Source: Stercorarius parasiticus | Taxonomy: Eukaryota; Chordata; Aves; Charadriiformes; Stercorariidae | Reading direction: 5' to 3' | Length of the DNA: 64,000 nucleotides | Assembly (NCBI GenBank): GCA_013396915.1 | Contig: VWZL01002032.1 | Coordinates: forward strand, 698,878-762,877 | Part shown: one piece after another, positions 25,390 to 39,200 of the stretch | How the letters are laid out: each line of letters begins with the position of its first letter | Numbering within the stretch: the stretch's first letter is position 1 | Made by a program: the position numbers and the translations under genes | The notes under the pieces: model-generated | The model's input: only the letters and a program-made list of their open reading frames with translations | Database searches by the model: none | What the model was told of the DNA's origin: nothing

Positions 25390-25910
25390 ACAGCATTGGA
25401 ATTGGTCCGTTGGGTCAGAGGGTCCATTTCCTCTACTGTCTCATCTCTAGCCCTGGTCAGAAGCAGATGCTCGGGGAACAAGTACGTATGACACTTTCGA
25501 GTACATTACTACCTTCCAGCTGTTGTCATCTCAGGGTATTTCCTGAAACGGATCTGGTTTATCCATTTACTGGCATTGGTTTGTCCACCTACTAACCCTG
25601 TACATAGTCTTTTCCATATACTTATCCGCTTGCCCTTGAATATATGTAAACTATCACACATGTGAATTATCCATAACATGCTTTGAAATGAGCTTCCAAA
25701 GTTTACCAACTGCTGCATAAAAACAGGACAAAAAATATGTGTTCTGTTTGTTTTGAAGCTGGCTTCTGTTAGCTTCGGTGTACTGAAAGAAATGATAAAC
25801 AGTCAGTGCCACTCACAACTTTGTAGATTTCTATCAAACACCCCCTAATTCATCTATTTTCAGGGTAATGTGTCTTAACCTACTTAATTGTTCCCCATTT
25901 TATCTCAGAG
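25390..25910 (-). mobile_element. Ancient CR1 remnant, 3' region (longer copy)
   Basis: Plus-strand blocks: GGTCCGTTGGGTCAGAGGGT, GTCTCATCTCTAGCCCTGGT, CAGAAGCAGATGCTCGGGGA, TTCCAGCTGTTGTCATCTCA, CCTTGAATATATGTAAACT, AAATGAGCTTCCAAAGTTTA, TGTTTGTTTTGAAGCTGGCT and TAGATTTCTATCAAACACCC. This is the same antisense CR1 3' region as at 18080-18265, but it extends further into the element. The open frames at 25347-25595 and 25509-25718 lie within it and are not genes. Confidence 0.82.
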
Positions 25911-28900
25911 CATGAGCAAAACGGAGAAAAGTGTGACTCTTAAGATACACTGCTAACACAATTCCTCCCTGTGGGTACATAATTCTGGTTTTTAGCAAAA
26001 ATACTGTCAACAAAAGATATTTTTTTAATGGTCAGATCTGTTTGTTCAACAGTTCCTTTTATTTAGACCATAGCGAGGGGGAAGGTACTAATTTCTATGT
26101 TCTACATTCATTTTACATTAAGGAAAACTAAACTATGAAGTACCAAGTTATATAATATAATCAAATGAACAAACACAAGACAGAGAGTATTTGGCTAGGC
26201 AGTCAAAGCATCCCATGTATCCACAGAAGTTATAGTTTGCTGTATTTGTCACTGATAAATCCTCGCCGGATGAAGAATTAGTTGCATCCAATTTCAAGAA
26301 AAATGTAACCAAATCAGAATCTAGAGGACTGTAACAGTATTAGAGGATTTGAAGAGAAAAGGTGATGACAAGATAAAAGAAAAACCTGTACTGACTGGGT
26401 TTCTTTTCTCTGAAGAAGAGGAGGCTGGGAACAGAGATGGCGATGACCTTGCAATAAGTAACAGAGTGCTATAAAGGAGCAGTAATCGATAGCTTACAAT
26501 GTCCAGCATGAGAAAGAAAATTTGCAAAATAACTTAGACTGGATATTACAAAGAGCTGTCTAACTGTCAGAGGAGGGAAACACCAAAATAGTCTATCATC
26601 TAAAGAGATCTGGAATCTCCTCCCCTGAGGGCTTTTAATATCTTCCAGGGTGGTATGCTTGATCCTTTCCCAGTCTATGGAGATAAGTGAGTGATCGTCT
26701 AAAATCCCTGTCAGCTCTGCACATCTATGGTTTCTTATTGATGTAACATGTGGCTTTAATGGGACACAGCTGCCTAAAAGCATTTTAGGAGTTTTGGTAG
26801 CTAGCCAAAGGACCGATATATGGACCTGCAAATAGCAGGAATAGGACACAAGAGCTATTGTTCATAGTCATATGGTTTTATTTGTATGTTACTTGGTTTG
26901 AAAAAAATAAATCTTGCCTATTCATTTTTTGCTGATTCTGTCTAAGGCATACAAAGTGGGGAAATAACATAATTGCGCTCTTATTCTGAATTCAAAATTT
27001 CCAAATTGCTAAGTGCATCAAGGGGCTCTCAGCACAGCGCAAACAGAATTTGCTTTTAGGAGTAGGTATAATCGCAACTTTGTTCCAATTAAAACATATT
27101 TTTGGGTTGTTGTTTCTCTCTGCTTACCATTACAATTACCATGACCTAATGGGAACTCAAGCTTCAGCATGTGCTCCAAAATTATAACCATTCCACTTCC
27201 TCATAAATTATAAAATCACACACCTTCCACTTGCTTGGGGCAGAATTTGCTCCGATATTGCAAGCAGAAGTAGATGAGCACTGGCTGCTGCGTCTAATGA
27301 AAACAAGGCTCGTAATTAAGGCCTTCTCACGACAGCTCTGCAGTGGTAAGTGTGAACAAGACCGTCTCACCAGACTCTAACAGATGACCACCAGAAGATA
27401 TCACACAGGTGAACTTTAATTTGACAATGTATCTTTATTCTTGGTATGCGCGTCTCATTTTAGCTTCTTACATAATTAGTGAAAAGAGGTGGGTCCTAAA
27501 CTACAAACTAAACCCTTTCCACTGAGCAGACAACCGGAGGCCATTCCTAACAGGCACCCAAGTTAGGTGCCTAAATTTAAAAGCACAGACCTTCTTCTTT
27601 GGGTGCAAGCTGCTAGCGTCAGGTAAAGAATATTATAATATGTGAGGGGTTTGTTCTATCGGGAGCTCATTTTCTGCTCATTAAGCAGGCAAAATCTTCC
27701 AACAGAAACAGATGCAAACCACCTAGTAAGAAACAAAAAAAATAAAGATCTAGGTAAACACTCGCAAAAAAATGAGATACACAAAACGTTTCGTTCTCCT
27801 AAGCAGATTGAAGAAGTAGAATAAAACTATATGCACACCTGCTGATATTGAGAGGGAAAAAAAAAAACAAACCACAGTATTTTAATGTGCTTTAATTAAA
27901 TACTGATCTTGTGGTTAAAAAATACTCATCAGACACCATGGTGGTAATTCAAATTCACACGGTAGCTATAACACAGCTTTTACACACCCTTAGGTAGCGC
28001 CTACAGAGGCAGTCCAGTGGCTGCCGGTTTCACTCTTGGGTGCTGATCCACTGCCATCCATTCTGCATGCATACCGTGACATTGCCAGGCTGTCTTGTGG
28101 AGAAAACCAACCCATTTCCGCCAAGACAAAAATTGGAAGAACATTATCCAGGTTGCAAAGTCAGGCGTTCAAGGTAAAGGAATATCAAAGCTAAAACCAG
28201 TTGTCTTTATTGTTTCCCTTCGTACTTTTGCATTGCCGCTTCACTGCTTACATCTTAACATCAAATGCGTTTTCCTCATGATTCCAACTGAATAGCTCAG
28301 TTTTAAAAATTATTTCTTTCATAATTTTTTCTAAAATCTGACATGCTATTTAGGTCAGAACAAGAGGGGGTTTGTCACCTTCTCCCCTCTGCTTGTTTTA
28401 AATATAGGTGTCCTACTTGGTAATTCTCTAGTGAAAGTACCAGCCAGTGTGACAGTGTGACTTATCTATTAAAATCCTTTGCTATTGGCCTTATATTAAC
28501 ATTAAAAGAACTGTGGCATGAACTTTCACAGAGTACTTAATCCCCCTGTTTTGTGCATGTGTTAGGCATATTTTCAGGATGTAAATAAACAAGTCTAAAA
28601 TTAAGGCTGCACAGGATATTTTATCTCTGGAATCTACATATTCTAAGTTTCTGACACTGCAAAATTGCTAATGCATTTAAAATAGATGTTTTGTACAGTT
28701 TTTTTGGTTTGAAAAACAAACTAATATCCCTCCTTTCACAAAACTTGTGCTGCTTTCTGACGTTCTCAACTCATGTGAAGAACTAAGAACTACGGATCCA
28801 CCACAAAACCATTTTCTGTCCCTTCTCTTGGACTCTTTCTTAGGCTGGTGCTTCATCGCATATAACTCTTCTCATTTTGCCTTTCTTACACAGTTTTGGT

Positions 28901-31900
28901 CTTAACTGCTTAACCTTCTGATGGGAATTCATCCTCTCATAGATACTAGAGTGGAACATTTTTTTCACCTTTCCACTCCCTCCCACAGGAAACACCTGCC
29001 TGGGCTCTACAGCCCATCCAGTTCCCATTTTTTTCTGTTCAAGCCTTGTAAAAGAGCCTCTGGCTCCCTTCCTCGTTCTTTACCCTAATCTCTTTGTCCG
29101 GCTGATCCTGACTGCTAAACCCTGGGGTTTTTTACCCAGCAGAGTAACCCAGTTTCCACTGCCCTGTAAGCCTCCACCCCCTGTATTTCATGATCTTCTA
29201 CAGCCGGATCCCTTGTCCCAGTCTCTTGTTTTGGTCCCTGGGCCAAGGTCAGGCTCCCCTCCGTTATTCTTTTCAATTTTATAGTTTTACGTTATGATTT
29301 ATAAAACATAGGCAATGAAGAGGAGCAGCCCCTGGTCTTCAGAGTGATGTCCAGAGCCATGGTAGCCAGCAACACTCCAGGAACTTCATTTACAGGAGAG
29401 GTCTGCTCAGCCCTGCGCTGTCCCAGCCTGGGCACACAAAGATAAACTTCAGGGAATAAGGCTGAAAACATCTAGCAAGCACGAGCATTTTTGAATTACG
29501 CGTCCTTTAAGCAGCTTACAGCTTTGCCAGATCTGGGCTGATTGGGCTGATAAAAGCTGTCCTTTCGCCAATGGCCACTTCTCTTCCAAGCGTCAAGTCT
29601 CCACTCAGAGAGCACAGATGCACTCAAGCAAGAAAGTTTCCTTTAATGAGGGCCATGCAGGACTTGAAAATACCCTTGGCAGCCCACACAATATACATGA
29701 AAAAATCTGTTAGGGTCCACATTTTCTACATTAACACAAAGCCTGCGTTGACTCTCCTCCCACTAATGAGATCATGAAATGATGACCTGGACATCAAAGA
29801 TCCCACAGCTACGTTTAGAGTTCGACAAAGAAAAGGTTATCTTCACTGTGCAAAACAATTTCTCTAGTCTCATTAAAAAAAAATAATAAATGGGGGGACT
29901 AATTTTGATTCATTTCTACATGAAGCATTTCAGCCAGAATTTTCCCAAAAGACCTGCATCAGTCATGCACCCCAGCATGAGGAGAAGTCAGATTTCAACT
30001 CAGACAGTTATAGTTCGACTACATTATAAGCATCCGAAAACAAAGTCCGTAATGGGAAGTGTCAGGCAACTTTAATAATAGGTGGGGCTGATGTAACCAC
30101 TTTATCACAGGGAAACACACTACACATGCAGGGAGATCAGCCGTAAAATAACCTCCTTCCCGTTATTGCCCTGCAGATCCAGTAGCTCCCACACTTCAAG
30201 CCACTTGAGTTTTGGCAGCCCAGTGAATAACAGCCAGAAGCACAATTTCAAGCTGATGATAAAACACGAGCCTCTCAAAACAACTCGTAACGGCTTTTCC
30301 AGCTTGTGATTTTCAATGAGCGAAATTAACAGTAGTTGTACGCTTGCCGCTACATTAAGTGTTCTAAGTCATCAGTAATTTCTGGATATTTCTCCAAACC
30401 TAAACCTGTAGCCGGTACGTATTTTCTGGTATACTTAATAAACACACTTTGAATCTAGACAACAGCTATTATGTATTACTAAGGGTAAGGTCATCTCATA
30501 GGTACTTCCCCAACCCACTGCACAATGTAAAAGACTATTACGACGCCAATGGGTATTTCTGCATTTCTGCAACATGGAACTTCACAGTGTATTTTGCTTG
30601 GAGTACAGTAGATAAGCTGTCATTGCTGCTTTGGGGAAAGGGCACCCTACATCTTAATGATTATTGCTCCAGAAGCCAATTCTCCCAAAAGCAGGCTCAG
30701 AGAGAGTCCTGCTTTCATAGTCTAGGACACAAATGCACAATAGGTGCAGCACAGAAAAACCTGCACCGACATACTGTACATATAAATATAGACATGCAAC
30801 TAAGTCACAACACATACGAATCAAAACAGAAACAAACCAAAAAAAATTCAATTACCTACTTTGACAGGCTCATACCTGCAGTCTTCTCATTTTAAAGCAA
30901 AAAGCCAGGAGAGAGAATATTCAAATTTCTTGCCCATTTGGGTGGCTTCTTTGCACATGTTCCTGAATTTTCAGCTATGATGAGATCCGCTCATTGGCAG
31001 TCACCAAGAGGCTGATATGACCATGAAATGAGGAAACACGGTGCATGAAAAATAAGGTACTAGCACCACCATTTGCTGAGGGCTGGAAAAACTAGCAGAA
31101 ACTTTAAGAGACTGTGTAGACCTATTTCTATAATGCTAGCTGCATTTAACTCACTTACCGTTGCTACTATTGCAGATGCTTGATCAAAACATGTTTTCAG
31201 CATTAATTACTTGCCAGGAAAATCTTAATGAAGTCCAGATGATGATTTTTATTCCCAGCACTATAAATCTTCATGTGTAGAAACAGTTTCCATACAAGGG
31301 TGATTTTTTTTGGTTGTTTGAGTTAAACAAAAATATTACCGAGAGCTAACCATATACTGGAAGTGAATGTACAGTGGCTGGCAAAGATGGACTGAAACAG
31401 TTTAAGACAATTATTATGCCCCTGGAAAACACGTATTTTATTGTCACCCCTTGCCATCCCAACACTAAGAAATATGGGGTTTCTGCGAAGTGACCCTGGA
31501 AGGGCTGAGCTCTCCTCGGCCAGTGGAGCCCTTCCCCGCTGTCACATGGTGTTTCCATTTCTGCCTCCTGTTTCCTGAAGCAATTTAAGTTTGCTTCTAA
31601 GAAAAAGGAGGTCTGTGAAGCAGAAAAATAGCACAAATCTTATTTAAGCAATTTAAAGGCGTGCAGTCTGCTTTTAAAAGATACTTGTTAAGAAACAGAT
31701 TTCAACACCTGTATTGCAAAGTATAAATGAGATCAGAATTAATGTAGACTTTCAAAATCTATATTTTTTTCTGCCCTCTCTGCTGTCTGCTAGTTTCATT
31801 TTGCTCCTCTTGATCAACAAATGTAGCTGTTATAGATGACAGCCATCAAATCAATTCATAAAAATGGATGCATTAAACCTTTCACTGTTTCAAGGAAAAA

Positions 31901-34900
31901 CTACTGTGGAGGGGACATGCTTTAATGTGGGACAAAAAATAGCTCTACAATTACTATTTTTTTTTTACAAAATTAATAGAAACATTTCTATTGCGTTAAT
32001 ATGTTGATAAACTTTTCTGTTATCAAGACATTACTGTTGGCCCAAATGACCTAGTAAATGTCCCTTTTACAAAGGGACATATTTAATTCCTTACTCCGGT
32101 TCCTCCTTTCCTTATTAAAAAAAAAAAAAAAGCAACTAACATTTTCATTAGATTTAGTTCTGTGAAAAGGATAAAGAGCAAGAAATAACTATTCCATCTC
32201 ATATAATGTTATCTGATATCTGCTCAGTGCAAATTAAGTTCAGAAGGAGGCGAGGAAGAAAAACTAATGTATATCTTCCTCCGCTTTTTAACTCTTTCCT
32301 GAAAACTATTTAGACTAGGCTCACCACCCCAAGATTATTGTTGCAAATCTGTAGTTTAATTTCTTCCTCTGTCAAGTCTTTCCACCAAGAGCACACTTTT
32401 ATCATCCAAAAGCTACCAAAACTGGATGCCCAAGGCTACCAGGTGGGTTAAGGTCCGCGTACCAATGTGGATTCTGGTTCCCCAGCATCTGAAGATCCCT
32501 AAACCATTTCTCACTGTCACAGCCTCAATTTACTTGGGTTAAGAAAGCATCATCTATATTTATTTTTGTAACAGGCAGAAATGAGACAGAAAATAAATGC
32601 GCATTAGGTGATACAGAACAAAGGTGGGAAAACAGTTCTTTAGAGAACTATTAGTTGTGGCCTCCTATTTGGCTGGTGTCCACCAGGATAACCCTACAGG
32701 AGTTAACAGGAACCACTTTGATGTGTACGAGTTGAGGCCTTTGCATTAGATACACAAAAGGACACAAAAATGTTGATACTGTTTATGATACAATGCAAAA
32801 AAGCAAGAAAGCACAGGCCCATTTTTTTTTAAACTGATTTTTTGGATCAGATACTTTCAAGTATTTTGTATCTTTTTCCAACTTGTGCAGTTGCATAGCA
32901 TAAAAATGGATTTAAAGCTATCTTGCCTTCTTTTCCTCAGAAATTTTCTCCACCTCGGATTTCTCTCCACTGTGTAATGACTTTTAAAGCCACCTTAAAA
33001 ACCATCCATTTCTTGGAGAAGTATTGTCGGGACTTGTCAGACCCCTTATTGTCATGAACTTTTTCAATATACAAAAGGCATTTTCCAATTTTAGCATCAT
33101 GCTGTTTCTTCTGGTTCCGTTGTCTGAGCAGTTACTCTTCTCTTAGGTATTTCTGACTCACAAATTGTATTCACACAATCCAAACCAACTCAAGTCATAA
33201 AGAATTGCTGCATGCTTTCAATTATATGGTGATTTCGCATCCTCACTGTCAGTGACATGTGTTTTCCTCGCAGTGTAGGAAATTCCTCAAACCATCATTT
33301 CCCAAATATTATCAAAAATTTTGAACCCCTGCCCCAAGTCACAGCTGACAGCCATGTTTGTCAAACTCTTTAATCTTTCCCAAACTGATTGGTTTTTTGC
33401 ATCTCTGGTAAGTGTATTTAGNNNNNNNNNNNNNNNNNNNNNNNNNNNNNNNNNNNNNNNNNNNNNNNNNNNNNNNNNNNNNNNNNNNNNNNNNNTTTTT
33501 CTCCAAGTAGGCAGGACCCAGACAAACATGGTATAGCAGTATATTTTTTGTGTTTCCTCTTTCTAACCTTTTTTAGATTGTTTCTATAGTTCTTTCCACT
33601 CTTCAACAACTGCACTCTGACTGAAGTCTAACGTATCTAACTATTCCATCACTCTTACACACACGCGCGCACTCGGACTCAGAAGGAAATCAGAAATCAG
33701 GCTAAAAAAAAAGTGTCATTAGGAGCTTCTGCGCTGTTGCTGTTTTTTCTTTCTCACTTCAGGATTTTTTGGGGAGGCCACGTGTTGCTGAACCTCAGGG
33801 ACTGGCGAGGGAGATACAACTGCAATGGGAAAGATGTGGTAGTCCAAGGAATCACCTTCTTGTAGAAGGATCAGGGTGACCAAGCCCTTCCTTCACAGCC
33901 GCGTTGGGACAGTCCTTGTGCAACAGCAATCAGGGGGCCAACATTCACCTTCTCTCCCCACATCCCTTTGGTGACACTAAGGACAAAGATGGGAAAGAAA
34001 GGAAGAAAAATGGCACAAAACCCCAAAGGCCTATTGGATGGTGGAAAACTGGGGTAGAGCAAGCTGCCGGGCAAACGTCCTCTGTGTCCTCCAGGGCTGT
34101 AGAAAGAAAGAGATTGATGTGATGGGCTAGAACTGTAGGCTTCAATCCTCAAAATACTGCCAGCTTGACTCCTGTCAAACCACTTCCGAGAAGCTGACAT
34201 CCGCTTAGATAAAACTGTAGCTTCACATACACTATTCTCTCAGTGCCACACATATGTATACAACGTACTGCTAATACGTGCATATATACTCATGTACACA
34301 TTCATAGCACAGCGTCAGTGTATAAACTGGGGGAAAATACCGTCTTGCTTGTTTGGCAGGCTACAGGTATCAATATCTTTTCTACGTTAATGCTGACATT
34401 CGTAAAGGTTCTGCTCACAAGCAAGCACATAAAACAAAAATACTTCTGTTTGTCTCCAGCTTCGTAAGGCAACAGACGTAGAAAATAAAACAAGCATAAA
34501 ATCAGGACCTAACAAATGACAATAAACTTGTATTTTCCAGCTGCTGAAACTGTCACCATTTGAGCAATGGAAGAATTAGCAGGCATTTTCAGTAATCATA
34601 CTTATTTACAGGAATCATGTAAGCAGATATATTCAGTGTTATTACTGAGGATTTTTGTGCAGTACTTTCACACTACATTTGTGTAATTTATTCTTTGAAG
34701 CCATACATGCAATTCCCATCTCTATTAAACGATCCTGATATCCTATCTTAAAGACAGAGTAAATCTTCAGTCCTTTAAGATCTTTGTAAAATCATGAAAG
34801 GGGTTCTCGCTTTTATTTGAAGGAGAGAGCGTGGATGTAAAAACCACCGTCCTTATGAAAGAAGTGACTGCAGATAACAGATGCCAGAACTGTGGAAAGC

Positions 34901-35439
34901 GAGAGGACAAAAGTCATGGCTAAAGACACCAGCAGCTTAGCAGGGGGAGCAGCTTCACCCTTTCAAATTAAGAATGCACATTTCTGGTACTTTATAAAAG
35001 AAAAATGAATGTTAAAAGAATAAATACGTAATTTACCTATTAAGATAGAATATCTAGTTTGCATGATAGTTTTACTGGGAGCTGTGGGTTCCTGAAACTT
35101 CTAGAAAAACAAGAGCTGCGTACATCTTGAAATATGATTTGTTCCTTGGTATGAGGAATGCTGCAACAGACACAAAATACTCCCTCAGGGCTGACATGGC
35201 ACGGAGAGATTTAGATCAGCGTGGTGATGCAACTACTGAAGCTGACTCCGGAGTTAAACATGTGTCCAGCTGATGGTATCGCAGGCAATCGCCTTCTTAG
35301 GAGGGCTTTCTTTTTATTTCTTTTCTTAAAAAGGATATACGCAAGAGAGCGATAAATAAGTCAACTCCTAACCAAGAACATGAGGGAATTTCTTTGTACC
35401 GATGAGTTAGTCCTGTGCAAACTTCCTTGCGTAGGAAAG
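25911..35439. other. Non-coding stretch with the 74-base gap
   Basis: AT-rich sequence with a short alternating AC/GC run at 33657-33672. A pyrimidine-rich part at 28950-29270 matches no repeat I know. No gene supported. Confidence 0.7.
33422..33495. other. Assembly gap (74 N)
   Basis: A run of 74 undetermined bases flanked by ordinary AT-rich sequence. Translations across it are artefacts. Confidence 1.
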
Positions 35440-35560
35440 TTACTCTGCAACCGCCCCCTGCCCGCGGCGCCCAGCGCGGGCCCTCTCCTTCGGGAAGCAC
35501 CAGCCATGAGAGGGTACCCATCGGCTCTGCTGCGGCAGGTCGCACGGTTGTGTTTTCTTG
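35440..35560. promoter_or_regulatory. CpG-rich patch, candidate distal regulatory element
   Basis: About 120 bases with roughly nine CpGs, including CCGCGGCGCCCAGCGCGGG, in surroundings that are AT-rich and poor in CpG. On the minus strand a TATA-like CTATAGAT lies just upstream (about 35570), so a minus-strand start is conceivable. This is the direction expected of ESR1. No splice donor could be assigned with confidence, and the call is inference. Confidence 0.3.
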
Positions 35561-35899
35561 GCCAACTATCTATAGAGAGTTAAACCAGCTCAAAATCCTT
35601 TCAAATTTAGGTAAACGAAAAGCTGTTCAAGTTTCATTCCACAATCCGAAATGTAAATCTCCACATAAAATAGCTGCCTCTCTTAGGAATAGCCTCCAAA
35701 TTCCTCTTTTTCGGCCCTGTCAGTTTTATTCAGCCAGTTTTACTGCTGGGATGAGTTGTTTGACTAAAGTAAAAGTAAATAACGTTTTAAAGAGGTTAAA
35801 ACACACCATTTTATTTAAACCAAGTTTGTGCTGTCAAGGTACCCGGAGAACCCCCGATGAACAAGTTGATATTAATATTTCCACCGTAAAATTTCATTA

Positions 35900-36290
35900 G
35901 AGGTTTTGTAATGGGTGCACAGCAGGTGCATCTATGAAAATAGTGTATTTTCCTTTCAAAACAACAAAGGTCACTCAGTTTGTGTACTGACAGACTGGGT
36001 TTTCAATAGTTGACCTTTATCAGATTGGCTGACTGACAGCCATTCGATCGGTCATTCTGTTAAAGGCAAATGGGTGTTTCTTGGCCCCAGAATAAAAATG
36101 TTAATTGGTTAACAGTGTATCAGGCCCTATTTCAGTTCAATACCCTTTTGTTGGTGTTGTTGCTAGAATCAGGTTTTTTTATCTTAGTATTTAGCTAAAT
36201 TGCTAGCAATAAAGTTGAAGTAAATTTAAATCAATAATTGCGTTGAGAACATTTATACCGGAGCTATAAATAGAACCCAGTCGTATGGGC
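35900..36290. promoter_or_regulatory. Motif-dense candidate enhancer
   Basis: Two inverted copies of AAAGGTCA (35966-35973 and, reversed, 36011-36018) are nuclear receptor half-sites of ERR/SF-1 type. GTTAATTGGTTAAC (36100-36113) resembles an HNF1 site. CTGACTGACAGCC near 36030 resembles a PBX/MEIS-type site. The combination suggests a conserved non-coding element but does not prove one. Confidence 0.3.
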
Positions 36291-39200
36291 TATTTCAAAC
36301 AGGGACTAAAAAATGCAGGCTACTCGAAGAAAATTTCTACTTCACTAATAACTGGGCTATTCTTATTAATAACCCCATTTTCTCACCACAAGGAACAAGA
36401 CACCACAACTGAACTCTTTTCAGTGCCCAAATTGACACATAACATAGTTCCATGTTTTCATCTGGTTGAACTCACCTGGCCATAACAGGGCAAATTTCCA
36501 CGTCCTTGGGACTGCATTCAGCTCTTCAGGACGTTGCTCTTTCCCAAGGTACATGCACTAAGTGGCCAGCCACGGCTGGCTAACGATGCTGGACTCGCTT
36601 CTTTGCATCTGATAGATGACCTAAACCAAACGGCAGTGGAAAAAGCAGCTAGTCGATATACCATGTAAAATATGTTGATCTTTACAGTTCTGTGGCAGCG
36701 ACCAACTGATTGAAGTAGTTCGGCAACCTGTTGGAGCACCGACTGAGCATCCTCGGGAATCCAACACGAAAATGTTAGGCAACAGCCTCTAAACCTCACT
36801 GCGGGATTGCAACAGCACTGGTAGCATTTTGTCTCCCGATTCTTTTGGCTGTTCTTCATTTATACAGTCAATATTTTTCTGTCAGTTGTCCTGAATTTGC
36901 GTTGGGCCACTGGCAGCTGCTGCCTGCTTCCCAAATAATAGCATCGTGCTGACTTTGTACCTGTTAGCTGGTTTATTTGAGTTGAAAATTCCCGCAGATG
37001 TGTGCATCGTCTCTGAAAACGTATTAGGTAAAAGAGTTCTCAGGCTTTTTCCTACACAGCCAACTCCTAAATTGTATTATGCACTGGCATTCGTTTTCCG
37101 GCATTATTTCTTACATTAGTAACACATTTCCCTGTTTCATAACAGCTCTTCACACTAGCCTAGCCAGTAAAATGTGACATCTGCAGTTAAGTACCCATTT
37201 TAGTTTCCTGCTAGTATTTAGTAACAGAATAAAACATACAAGTACACGTATAATGTAATATGCTAAAGAAGCTGCACTTGAAAATTTAAGGGATTTTGTA
37301 TTTCACTTATTTTGGACTACCTAGATTTCTGAGCAGGGGAAAGAACACTTAGAAGCAGTTAACTAATAAATCCCACAATAGCCAAAATGCTCAACTTATT
37401 GCTGGAATATAATTTCCTCCATTTTTAATTTGTCAGCTCGTTTTGTGTCTCTCTGAAAAGCAGAAGTGTTACTCTGTAATGGGTAAGACTTTAAAAATAA
37501 CTAGAAACAAAATACTGAACTGTAGTTTCTAACTGCAAAGTTGAGGATAGAAACAATAAAGGCAAAATACTGCTATAGCTAGTTATATTGTTGAAAATAT
37601 TACCAACCTTAGACAGATCTCTAATACTTAATAGTAATTCTGGATGGGGAAAAAAAAAAATCCACCTAGCCCAGTCCCTTTCTTGTGACAGGAATGATCA
37701 GATTCTCTCCAGGCATGTACACATCTGTCCCACTGATAGCCCTGTCACATCTTGATCACAGCCACCAGCACGAGTTCATGTGACAGATTTTCCCAGCCTA
37801 ACGAAGATTTCAGTAAATAAGCCCCACCTTTTCTGCCTCTTTGTTAGCGGCCTACCAGTATGCTCTTTGCAGATCTTTTTGCAAGCTGTTACCATTCCTC
37901 TACTATTTGTCTTTTAAAGACAAACAAGAATTGACCATTACTAAGTGAAATGCCTTCAGTGGGAGGACAAAAGCATTTTAAGGCACCACAAATTACTGAA
38001 AAATGCCATTTGTTTCAAGCAGGCATTTTATCTGGATTTCAAGAACGATAAAACACCATAGAATTGATTTTACATGTGAACTGACTATAAATGAGTTCGA
38101 TATGGCAAATATCACCTTATCCTATTTGATGAGCACTCACCACAGTCTCATGACTGGGAATCATTGTATCGTGTTAAAAAGCGATGACCGTCATGCGACT
38201 GGATGTGTATGAGGAATATACATTATATCCACATGGAGACTCCAGTAATTTGGGAGGGTCTTCTACGCCAGCATCATTTTATCTCTTTGCAATCTGATCC
38301 TGTTCCCTCATTGCACTTGCGGGAAGGTACGTGGAGATGCCACCAGCATCCTGATCCCTCAGGCCAGCCGTTCTCACCCATCCCACAGCGCTTATTCGAG
38401 GGATCAGTCCTCACTTACCTCCTGCTTGCTGATACTTCGGGGCTTTTACAACTCTCCTGGGTTTTTTTATAGACATATTTTGGAGTGAAAGATGTAATCC
38501 CTTCTTTAAATTGAACATGTTGGGCCTTTTGCATTTTTTTCAGAGCTCATATATTAAAATTATGTTGTTCTTCATGTGGAGCTGTGAAAGCCAACATGCC
38601 CAGCTGGTACATTATGGTGAGCTTCCAGGAGACACAAAACTAAATGTATTCTGAGTTAATCAGAAGAACTGGGATTTTGATATTCTGAATACTTTTGATT
38701 ATAAATTCCAAGTCCCCTCATGTAGGTTATAAGCGGGTTGCTCCAGCTAAGACTGTCCCACGTGGGGGACTTTTCTCCGCGCTGCCAGTGTGCGGGGCAG
38801 CAGCACTGGCTACCGGAGTGGCCACCATGGGCGCGGGTCTGGTCTGCCCTCACCCACGCCGCCAGCCCCAACGCTGCCCTCCTTGCATCCCACAGAGTCT
38901 CTCCCTCCTCTCTGAAGATCAGGTCCCTTTGCCTTTCATCTGCCTTAATGCATTTAGCTGTTATTCCCTCACTCTCCTCTTCTGGTTCTTTTATACATGG
39001 CTGCTTGGCCCATGATCACCTGGGCATTGATTGCTGCCTGAGTTAACCCCTTCTTTGCTGGACATGGGTTGCAAACTACGCTAAGAAATCTAAACTTACT
39101 CCCGCTCCCTTCGAGGGCACTTCTGCATGGAAATAGGAAGCTTTCCAAAATGTTCTGAAGGCTATTTTCTGATTTAAGAATGCTTGTAAATTTTTTTCCT

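Noticed and set aside
30449..30895. 148-codon plus-strand open frame
   Set aside because: It looks like translated non-coding DNA (many Ser, His, Tyr and Asn) and ends in an A-rich tract. No domain recognised.
33287..33615. Open frames across the gap
   Set aside because: About 25 residues in each are unknown because of the 74 Ns, so the frame continuity is an artefact.
37650..37950. Possible further CR1 piece (CCACCTAGCCCAGTCCCTTT and following)
   Set aside because: The first 30 bases resemble a CR1 box but the following order of blocks does not continue convincingly.
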